Assembly (NCBI GenBank): GCA_938040915.1
Contig: CALHZE010000299.1
Span: 1 to 13,776 of the forward strand
Direction: 5' to 3'
Source: an uncultured Bacteroidia bacterium
GTDB lineage: Bacteria > Bacteroidota > Bacteroidia > Bacteroidales > CAJPTX01
Length of the DNA: 13,776 bases
Shown: positions 7,834 through 13,776 of the stretch, piece after piece
How positions within the stretch are numbered: position 1 is the first letter of the stretch
Layout of the letters: each line of letters starts with the position of its first letter
The notes under the pieces: model-generated
What the model was told of the DNA's origin: nothing
Seen by the model: only the letters and a program-made list of their open reading frames with translations
Database searches by the model: none
Made by a program: the position numbers and the translations under genes

Positions 7834-9185
7834 AGAGTAGCTATGTGTGTCAAAACTGTGGCGCAACCTCGGTCAAGTGGCTGGGGCGTTGCCCTGCTTG
7901 TGGGCAGTGGAACACCTACGTGGAGGAAAAGGTGGTGCAACCGACCCCACACACCAAGGGGCTTATCGAGATATCGCGCCAAGCACACCCGCAGAACCTC
8001 CGCGAGGTGCAGAGCAGTAACGAGATACGTCTCGACGCAGGATTACAGGAGGTGAACCGCCTGCTGGGCGGGGGGATTGTCCCTGGGTCAATCATCTTGC
8101 TGGGGGGGGAACCTGGGATTGGCAAGTCGACTCTCTCGCTACAACTCGCCCTGCATTCTCATTTTGATAAGATCCTTTACGTGTCAGGCGAGGAGAGCGC
8201 AAGCCAGATTCGGATGCGTGCCGACCGGCTCGGTACATTGCCAGAAAACTGTCTGATTCTCAATGAGACGCTCCTTGAGAGCATCTTACACCACTGCTCG
8301 GAAACGACGCCAGGGCTCGTGGTAATCGACTCGATTCAGACCCTTTACACCGAGACGATGGACTCGTCGGCGGGCTCGGTCGCACAGGTACGCGAGTGTG
8401 CGGCGGCGCTCTTGCGCTATGCTAAGACGAGCGGCGTGCCCGTGCTCTTGATAGGGCATATCAACAAGGAGGGGACGCTCGCGGGTCCCAAGGTCTTAGA
8501 GCACATCGTCGATGTGGTCTTACAGTTTGAGGGCGACTCTACGCACTCTTACCGGTTGCTCCGTTCGATAAAGAACCGTTTTGGTTCGACGTATGAGCTG
8601 GCGATGTTTGAGATGCAGAGCTCGGGGCTGAGGGAGATTACCAATCCGTCAGAGTTGCTACTTTCTCACCGCGAAGAGTCGCTCAGTGGGATTGCCGTGG
8701 GGGTGGTGCTCAATGGGATACGTCCGTTACTGGTTGAGGTGCAGGCGCTCGTAAGTAACTCAGCTTATGGGACGCCGCAGCGCTCCACGACGGGCTATGA
8801 CCCGCGTCGTCTCAATATGCTCTTAGCGGTGCTGGAGCGTCGTCTGAACCTTCGGATGTCTACCAAGGATGTTTTCCTTAACATCGCGGGGGGACTCAAG
8901 ATAGAAGACCCTGCGGTCGATTTGGCAGTGTTAGGGGCTATTCTTTCCTCGATTTACGACGCTGCCATTCCGCTCGACTGGGCATTGTCGGGCGAGGTGG
9001 GACTGGCTGGGGAGATCCGCTCGGTGGCACGTGCTGATCAACGGGCGTTAGAGGCGCATCGGTTAGGCTTTCATCGTTTCCTGAGTGCCGCATTGCCGCG
9101 CGAGACGGCGTCGGGGTTACCCTCGGGGCTTTGCCATGGGGTGCACAAGGTTGAGGAACTCACCAAGCTGCTGTTGCGACGGTAG
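7821..9185 (+). CDS. radA: DNA repair protein RadA (Sms)
   Basis: A RecA-like ATPase that acts on recombination intermediates and branch migration in DNA repair. The 454 residues match the family. Domains: N-terminal zinc finger C10-x2-C13…C24-P-A-C27 with W20 and W30; Walker A GGEPGIGKST (95-104, K102); Walker B LVVIDSIQTLY; the RadA signature KNRFGST (251-257); and a C-terminal Lon-protease-like domain with KIEDPAVDLAVLGAI. The frame extends back to 7779, but ATG 7821 places MAKVKSSYVCQNCG exactly at the family N-terminus and has GAGGCGAGG just upstream. The start lies inside the end of the preceding membrane-protein gene. A terminator follows 38 nt after the TAG. Intact; a run of eight Gs (8102-8109) codes for the start of Walker A. 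Confidence 0.97.
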   Translation: MAKVKSSYVCQNCGATSVKWLGRCPACGQWNTYVEEKVVQPTPHTKGLIEISRQAHPQNLREVQSSNEIRLDAGLQEVNRLLGGGIVPGSIILLGGEPGIGKSTLSLQLALHSHFDKILYVSGEESASQIRMRADRLGTLPENCLILNETLLESILHHCSETTPGLVVIDSIQTLYTETMDSSAGSVAQVRECAAALLRYAKTSGVPVLLIGHINKEGTLAGPKVLEHIVDVVLQFEGDSTHSYRLLRSIKNRFGSTYELAMFEMQSSGLREITNPSELLLSHREESLSGIAVGVVLNGIRPLLVEVQALVSNSAYGTPQRSTTGYDPRRLNMLLAVLERRLNLRMSTKDVFLNIAGGLKIEDPAVDLAVLGAILSSIYDAAIPLDWALSGEVGLAGEIRSVARADQRALEAHRLGFHRFLSAALPRETASGLPSGLCHGVHKVEELTKLLLRR

Positions 9186-9223
9186 GGGGGACTATAAGCC
9201 ATAATCTCTCATCGAGAGGATGT

Positions 9224-9250
9224 GCCGCTCTGTAATAGGGCGGCTTTTTT
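9224..9250 (+). terminator. Rho-independent terminator after radA
   Basis: GCCGCTCT (9224-9231) pairs with AGGGCGGC (9237-9244), with one T-G wobble and a 5-nt loop. Six Ts follow (9245-9250). A small CTCTC-ATC-GAGAG hairpin (9206-9218) lies just upstream. It closes the housekeeping block and separates it from the second surface-protein gene. Confidence 0.88.
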
Positions 9251-9310
9251 GTTCTTTCCAACCTTTTTTCCGAACTTTCGCTAGTGAAACGAACGATAAT
9301 AGGGTGTATC

Positions 9311-9715
9311 ATGAAGCAAAATAGAATTTATGGGGTGTGTCTCATGCTAGTGCTCGCCGTGCTTTGGTGGGCTAATATCGGCACGGCGGCGGCCGAGGGG
9401 GAGCCGTTTATCACGCTATGGGAGGGAAACTCACATGAAACATTAAAAATCCCGATTGTAGGGCACTATAAGATCTCTATAAGGTATACCGGCTATCTCA
9501 GCCATTACGGCTATCTCGTGAAAGAAGAAGAGGTCTACATTCGTCCTGGAGAATGTTATGAAATTACTCCACCGTTTCATGCAGAATATCAGGTGGAAGC
9601 CAGTCCTGAAGGTGTACGATATATACAAATGTGCGCTCGTGTGGGGAATGGTCTTGAAGTTATTGGATCTCGCGACAAGTTGATAAGACTATGTCAGTGG
9701 GGAGATGTGAAATGA
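9311..9715 (+). CDS. N-terminal fragment of a BspA-like surface protein (signal peptide and N-terminal domain), cut by an in-frame TGA
   Basis: 134 residues. The start MKQNRIYG, a hydrophobic core (LMLVLAVLWWA) and AAA|EG near residue 28 form a clear Sec signal peptide. The mature part begins FITLWEG and continues through 'LKIPIVGHYKISI' to 'GSRDKLIRLCQWGDVK'. This matches the short beta domain that stands before BspA/DUF285 repeats in many surface proteins, whose end normally reads QWG…W-x-x-M-x-x-F-x-G-C. Here the expected Trp (codon 135) is TGA, and the following frame supplies ETMENAFLGC, so this and the next CDS are one broken gene. GTG at 9284 is an alternative start; ATG 9311 gives the more usual signal peptide. 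No convincing promoter was found between 9251 and 9310. As it stands, a small secreted product without repeats would result. Confidence 0.8.
   Translation: MKQNRIYGVCLMLVLAVLWWANIGTAAAEGEPFITLWEGNSHETLKIPIVGHYKISIRYTGYLSHYGYLVKEEEVYIRPGECYEITPPFHAEYQVEASPEGVRYIQMCARVGNGLEVIGSRDKLIRLCQWGDVK
9713..9715 (+). other. In-frame nonsense codon (TGA at an expected Trp)
   Basis: The codons read …GAT GTG AAA TGA GAA ACA ATG GAA…. The frame upstream (9311-9712) and the frame downstream (9716-13776) are the same, and the translations join into a normal BspA-like sequence if TGA is read as Trp (TGG, one transition away). Confidence 0.85.
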
Positions 9716-9721
9716 GAAACA

Positions 9722-12700
9722 ATGGAAAATGCTTTTTTAGGATGTCAAAACATGACAGTATCTAAATATGTGGGGATTCCCGACCTGAGTCAGGTAACAA
9801 CTATGGAACGTATGTTCTCGGGCTGCACTAAGTTCGATAGCCCCCTGAATGGTTGGGATGTTAGTAGTGTCACCAACATGGAGGATATGTTTTTCGGTTG
9901 TAGATCTTTTAATCAACCGCTAGATAATTGGGATGTGAGTTTAGTTACTAATATGAATTCTATGTTTCATAGCTGCAGCTCCTTTAATCAACCCCTAAAT
10001 AAATGGAATGTGGGACGGGTCACGAATATGAGGCAAATGTTTAGTGGTTGTGTCTCTTTTAACCAACCACTAGATAATTGGGATGTGAGTCAAGTAACCC
10101 AGATGGGGGGAATGTTTTACAATTGCCTAAAATTTAATCAGCCACTAGATAAATGGGATGTAAGTCAAGTAACCCAGATGATGGGAATGTTTGAGTCTTG
10201 CCAGTCTTTCAATCAGCCATTAGGAAGCTGGAATGTCAGTAACGTAACAACGATGCGTCGTATATTTGAGTATTGCTTCTCTTTTAATCAAAATCTAGGA
10301 AATTGGAAATTGACGAAATGTACAAATCTAGAAGAGGGGTTTGATCAGTGTGGTATGGATATCGATAATTATACTAGGACACTGCAGGGATGGGCTGCGT
10401 CAGGTGTTTCTAAGCCGCAGGATGCTAAGCTTGAGGTCGGAGTTAGTGGTCTAAAGTATGTTTGTGAAGCGGCACATAAAGATTTGACAGATCGAGGCTG
10501 GTTGTTCCAAGGGGATGCTTTAGAGCCTTCCTATATTGGGATTCACATCCACCCATCTACCCTTGTTTTAGAAGCGGGGAAAAAGCAAAAGTTGGCACTT
10601 GAGGTTATTACTAAAGAGGGAAACGATACGGGGGTGACGTGGTCTAGTGCAGCTCCAGAGATCGCACAAGTAGATGAAACTACCGGAGAGGTATGTGGTA
10701 TAGCACCAGGCAAGACTATTATTCGTGCGATAAGTAACTTTAATGCGAATAAGTACGGCAAGTGTGACATCACCGTGCGCGGAGTAAAGAAAGTCTCAGT
10801 ACAACCAGCAGAAATTACCCTTTTGGCAGGGAAAAAACAGAAGCTTACAGCAGAAGTCGAGGCATTTGGAGATAATGTCGGGAAAGATGTTACGTGGACG
10901 AGCAATAAGCCGCAAATCGCTAGAGTCGACGCTACAACAGGAGAGGTCACAGCTGTTATTGGTGGAGAGGCTATAATTACAGCGACTAGCAATTTTGATA
11001 AAACAAAGAAGGCTTCTTGCTCAGTAACAGTGACCGATATCACGACCCTTGAGGTCGCTCCCGCCACTCTTACCCTTTTACCAAACGATACGCACGACCT
11101 CACAGTCCGCGTCGAGGTCGTGGGCGATGTCTCTAAGGAGGTAACGTGGTCGAGCAATGCGACAGGAGTTGCCCGCGTAGATGCCACCAGCGGACGGGTG
11201 ACCGCCGTCGCTACAGGTGTGGCCGTCATTACCGCCACCAGCAAAGCCGACGAGAGCAAGAAGGCAACCTGCACGGTAACCGTCAAGGGGGTAACGGGGA
11301 TTACCCTTTCGGAAAGCAGTAAGACGATAAAGAAGGGCTCTAAAGCTTTCCTCACAGCTAATGTCACGGGGGTGGGCGATATTAACAGCAAGGTGAAGTG
11401 GTCAAGCAGCGACCCGAACATCGTAGCCGTGAACGAGGACACGGGCGAAATATCTAACAGTGGTGAATGGATAGCAGATTCCGAGCACGGGAATTACTAC
11501 CTTCGGATCTGGAATGTCGGAGAGGTTACCGTTACCGCTACTAGCATCGAAGATCCTACCAAGAGCGCGACGTGTAGCGTTACCGTAACTGGCATTAAAA
11601 AGTTCGGATTCCGAGGCGCTATGCCTGCGGTGTTTCCTGTGCGTAAAGGGGAGACAGCTGGTCCGTTTACCGTAGTTATCGAGGTGGTGGGCGAGTGCTC
11701 TAAAGCGGTGACATGGTCGAGCAGTGACTCCGAAATTATTAGGATAGACCCCTCTACGGGGAAGTATTACGCCGAGAAGGCGGGGTTGGCTCAATTGAGC
11801 GCGAAAAACAGTGAAGGTCAATCCATCGAGTTCTCTATGGTTGTGCCAGGGATTACGAGTGTTGAGGCACGCCCTAGCGACTTGACTCTTCGGAAAGGAG
11901 AGAAAAAGCAAATTGAAATACTCCTGAATACGCTAGATGAACGTGGAGAGATGAGTCAAGTTTATGCTCTACGCGACAATATTATACTCTATAGCGAAGA
12001 TCGTCGTATAGCTGAGCTTGTCGAGCCTCAGCAGGTATTGGGTATCTCCACGGGTCGTACCCGCATTCGCGCCACGAGCGAGGAAGACCCCTCTCGCGTG
12101 GGTTATTGCAATGTCGAGGTAGAGGGGGTGGTGAGTGTTGCCATCTCGCCGGTGACTAAAATACTCAATGCGGGTGAACAGCTGACGCTAAGTGCTACTG
12201 TGGATGCCATCGGCTCGGTAAGTCGTGAGGTCTCGTGGTCTGGAGATAACAGCGCTGTAGCGACCGTTGATAGCAAGACTGGCAAGGTGACCGCCGTGGG
12301 CGTGGGTGAGGTCGAGATCACCGCAAGGAGTCGCGAAGACCATAGTAAATCAGCCACCGTGAAGGTGCAGGTTGCGGGGGTTCGGAGCGTGAGCCTATCC
12401 GTCGCAACGCTCTTATTGCAAAATCAAGGTGAGACTCGCGACTTGAAGGCGACGGTTAACGTCTTGGGCACGGTAGATAAGGGGGTAAAGTGGTCGTCAA
12501 ACAACCCCAGTGTCGCGACGGTAGACCCCGTGACGGGCAAGGTGACCGCCGTAGCTACGGGGCATGCGCGCATTACAGCTACGAGCAAGGTGGATGCTAC
12601 TAAGAGTGCCACCTGTCAAGTGAGCGTGGCGGGGGTTGAGATGGTAAGTGTCATCCCCGAGACGCTCACGTTGAATCGTCATGCAGGGACAGCGTTGCAA

Positions 12701-13776
12701 GCGATTGTGAGTACGATCGGAGAGGCGCAAAAGACGGTAACGTGGGCGAGCGATCATCCTGAGGTTGTGACCGTAGACCCCACGAGTGGTCGCGTCACAG
12801 CAAATGGAGCTGGCGAGGCAACCATTACTGCCACCAGCACGAGCAACAAGACTAAGAGCGGGAGTTGTAAAGTAACCGTCAAGGGCGTACGCCGTGTAAC
12901 GGTAGAGCCCATTGCCCTCGAGCTCTTGGTGGGGCAGAGCGATAAAACGCTTGTGGCGACCGTTGAGGTCTTTGGGGATGTCTCTGATCGTGTCACGTGG
13001 TCGAGCAATCACCCCGAGATTGCGGCGGTGCGCCCCGCTTCGGGCGAAGTGACCGGAAAGGGGATCGGCTCTGCCATACTCACTGCTACGAGCGTAGCAG
13101 ACCCGACGCAAAAGGCAACTGTCGCCGTGGAGGTCGGTGGGGTGCAGAAGGTTACGATAACCGCGCCTCAACCCTCGCTTAAGGTCGGAGAGACCATAAC
13201 TCTTACTGCGCAGGTAGAGGTCTTTGGCAATGTGTCACAGACGGTGACGTGGTCGACCAATAAGGCGCAAGTGGCTACGGTCGATCCCTCTTCTGGTGCG
13301 GTTACGGCTGTTGCGACCGGCTCGGTGATCATCACGGCGACCAGTACGGTAGATATTACGAAAAAGGCGTCATGCACATTGGAGGTTACTGCCGCAGCGC
13401 CGAAGCCGGAAAAGATCCCTGTGGTGGCAATCGTGGTAACGCCCAATGTGAAGACGCTCACGGTGGGCGAGAAGGTCTCCCTTTCGGCAACCGTAGCGCC
13501 CGCTGAAGCAACCGAACAGGGTTATACGTGGCGGAGCGAAGACACGAACATCGCCGAGGTGAGCGCCACGGGTGAGGTGACGGCAAAGGGAGTCGGCTCG
13601 TGCAAGATCTACGCCAAGAGTAACGAGGCAGGGAGCACGGTCGAGGGCTTCTGTCAAGTGACGGTGAATGCCGCGGATGTGCCCGCAGTAAAGGTGGTGG
13701 CAATCGTGGTAACGCCCAATGTGAAGACGCTCACGGTGGGCGAGAAGGTCTCCCTTTCGGCAACCGTAGCGCCCGC
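9722..13776 (+). CDS. Main part of the BspA-like / Big_2 surface protein, downstream of the TGA, 3'-partial
   Basis: The frame is open from 9716 to the right edge, over 1,350 codons, with no further stop. ATG 9722 is the first possible restart, 6 nt after the TGA; ATG 9752 is another. Either would give a product without a signal peptide. Contents: GCQNMTV…PDLS lead-in, seven BspA repeats (9812-10336), the family cap (NYTRTLQGWAA…LTDRGWLFQGD), then Big_2 Ig-like domains starting at 10535, 10784, 11039, 11291, 11594, 11852, 12128, 12380, 12635, 12887, 13142 and 13421, with a thirteenth from 13694 cut by the edge. Typical domain features are VxVxPxxxxLxxG, V(T/K)WSS, GxVTAVxxG and ITATS. Domain 4 carries an insertion and domains 5-6 are degenerate. 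The C-terminus, probably with a sorting domain as in the first gene, is outside the window. A surface role is inferred. Confidence 0.85.
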   Translation, partial: MENAFLGCQNMTVSKYVGIPDLSQVTTMERMFSGCTKFDSPLNGWDVSSVTNMEDMFFGCRSFNQPLDNWDVSLVTNMNSMFHSCSSFNQPLNKWNVGRVTNMRQMFSGCVSFNQPLDNWDVSQVTQMGGMFYNCLKFNQPLDKWDVSQVTQMMGMFESCQSFNQPLGSWNVSNVTTMRRIFEYCFSFNQNLGNWKLTKCTNLEEGFDQCGMDIDNYTRTLQGWAASGVSKPQDAKLEVGVSGLKYVCEAAHKDLTDRGWLFQGDALEPSYIGIHIHPSTLVLEAGKKQKLALEVITKEGNDTGVTWSSAAPEIAQVDETTGEVCGIAPGKTIIRAISNFNANKYGKCDITVRGVKKVSVQPAEITLLAGKKQKLTAEVEAFGDNVGKDVTWTSNKPQIARVDATTGEVTAVIGGEAIITATSNFDKTKKASCSVTVTDITTLEVAPATLTLLPNDTHDLTVRVEVVGDVSKEVTWSSNATGVARVDATSGRVTAVATGVAVITATSKADESKKATCTVTVKGVTGITLSESSKTIKKGSKAFLTANVTGVGDINSKVKWSSSDPNIVAVNEDTGEISNSGEWIADSEHGNYYLRIWNVGEVTVTATSIEDPTKSATCSVTVTGIKKFGFRGAMPAVFPVRKGETAGPFTVVIEVVGECSKAVTWSSSDSEIIRIDPSTGKYYAEKAGLAQLSAKNSEGQSIEFSMVVPGITSVEARPSDLTLRKGEKKQIEILLNTLDERGEMSQVYALRDNIILYSEDRRIAELVEPQQVLGISTGRTRIRATSEEDPSRVGYCNVEVEGVVSVAISPVTKILNAGEQLTLSATVDAIGSVSREVSWSGDNSAVATVDSKTGKVTAVGVGEVEITARSREDHSKSATVKVQVAGVRSVSLSVATLLLQNQGETRDLKATVNVLGTVDKGVKWSSNNPSVATVDPVTGKVTAVATGHARITATSKVDATKSATCQVSVAGVEMVSVIPETLTLNRHAGTALQAIVSTIGEAQKTVTWASDHPEVVTVDPTSGRVTANGAGEATITATSTSNKTKSGSCKVTVKGVRRVTVEPIALELLVGQSDKTLVATVEVFGDVSDRVTWSSNHPEIAAVRPASGEVTGKGIGSAILTATSVADPTQKATVAVEVGGVQKVTITAPQPSLKVGETITLTAQVEVFGNVSQTVTWSTNKAQVATVDPSSGAVTAVATGSVIITATSTVDITKKASCTLEVTAAAPKPEKIPVVAIVVTPNVKTLTVGEKVSLSATVAPAEATEQGYTWRSEDTNIAEVSATGEVTAKGVGSCKIYAKSNEAGSTVEGFCQVTVNAADVPAVKVVAIVVTPNVKTLTVGEKVSLSATVAP
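9812..10336 (+). repeat. Seven exact-length 75-bp BspA/DUF285 repeats
   Basis: Units start at 9812, 9887, 9962, 10037, 10112, 10187 and 10262, with no length variation; a degenerate eighth begins at 10337. Consensus MFxGCxxFNQPLxxWDVSxVTxM. Units 4 and 5 share WDVSQVTQM. Cys recurs every 25 residues. Confidence 0.92.
13421..13503 (+). repeat. 83-bp exact direct repeat, copy 1
   Basis: Identical base for base to 13694-13776. It codes the first strands of Big_2 domain 12 (VVAIVVTPNVKTLTVGEK…SATVAPA). The offset is 273 bp (91 codons), so the frame is kept. Confidence 0.95.
13694..13776 (+). repeat. 83-bp exact direct repeat, copy 2 (cut by the window edge)
   Basis: Same sequence as 13421-13503. 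The window ends while the match is still perfect, so the full repeat may be longer, up to a complete 273-bp unit. Confidence 0.95.

Larger units (their letters stand above)
10535..13776 (+). repeat. Array of Big_2 (bacterial Ig-like) domains, 12 complete plus one partial
   Basis: Domain spacing is 249-303 nt, mostly 249-258. The recurring core DNA word is ACGTGGTCGAGCAA, coding TWSSN, for example near 11134 and 12997. Domain 4 (11291) is the longest at 303 nt, owing to an insertion around 11455-11515. In domains 5 (11594) and 6 (11852) several consensus residues are lost. Confidence 0.88.

Noticed and set aside
9248..9280. Possible promoter TTTG…GAACTTTCG upstream of the second surface gene
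   Set aside because: The spacing is right (20 nt), but the -7 element departs from TAnnTTTG at two or three positions and the -33 element overlaps the terminator T tract.
9713..9715. Genetic-code change with TGA read as Trp throughout the organism
   Set aside because: The intact genes use TGG for Trp freely and contain no internal TGA. Their stops are all TAG or TAA, but six genes are too few to mean anything. A single TGA fits a local lesion better.
9713..9715. Selenocysteine insertion at the TGA
   Set aside because: The position is normally Trp in the family, not Cys, and no convincing stem-loop just downstream was seen.
10543..13703. Long antisense open frames across the Big_2 array (e.g. 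10543-11442, 12497-13171)
   Set aside because: They mirror the repeat structure and codon bias of the sense gene, lack recognisable domains or ribosome-binding sites, and overlap a clearly coding strand.

Overview
The window looks like a piece of a Bacteroidales chromosome, most likely Porphyromonas or a close relative. The reasons are a C-terminal type IX secretion (T9SS) sorting domain on the first protein, a promoter of the Bacteroidetes TAnnTTTG type upstream of smpB, weak Shine-Dalgarno signals, and BspA-like (DUF285) surface repeats. The genus is an inference; no rRNA or other taxonomic marker is present. Every supported gene is on the + strand.

Layout: (a) 1-4840 is the 3' part of a giant secreted repeat protein. 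It has five BspA-like 25-residue repeats, an unrecognised middle, four 'MGT' repeats, eight InlB-B/Flg_new-like beta repeats and a T9SS sorting domain. Its start and signal peptide are not in the window. (b) A strong terminator (4867-4902) and a well-matched promoter (4949-4981) separate it from (c) a compact housekeeping block: smpB (tmRNA-binding ribosome rescue), panC and panD (pantothenate synthesis), an LPG-synthase/UPF0104-type membrane protein, and radA (recombination and repair). The last four are tightly spaced, and the membrane-protein gene overlaps radA by 13 nt. This block ends at a second terminator (9224-9250). (d) 9311 to the right edge is a second giant surface-protein gene: signal peptide, a short N-terminal beta domain, seven exact-length 75-bp BspA repeats, then twelve complete Ig-like Big_2 domains and the start of a thirteenth that runs off the window.

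The main finding is that gene (d) is split by a single in-frame TGA at 9713-9715. It lies where this family normally has a Trp (…QWGxxxW…), one G-to-A change from TGG, and the frame then stays open for more than 1,350 codons. It is either a fresh nonsense mutation, a sequencing error, or a site of readthrough or reinitiation. Other notable points: the BspA-repeat parts of both giant genes are AT-richer than their stalks, and in gene (d) the change falls at a domain boundary near 11039. The last 83 bases are an exact copy of 13421-13503, so the window probably ends in an unresolved or copy-variable repeat array.

I see two head-and-stalk adhesin-like genes bracketing an ordinary housekeeping operon. 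I do not see a CRISPR array, RNA gene, transposase, toxin-antitoxin or defence system. The nearest thing to a novel system is the pair of modular, apparently recombining surface proteins.
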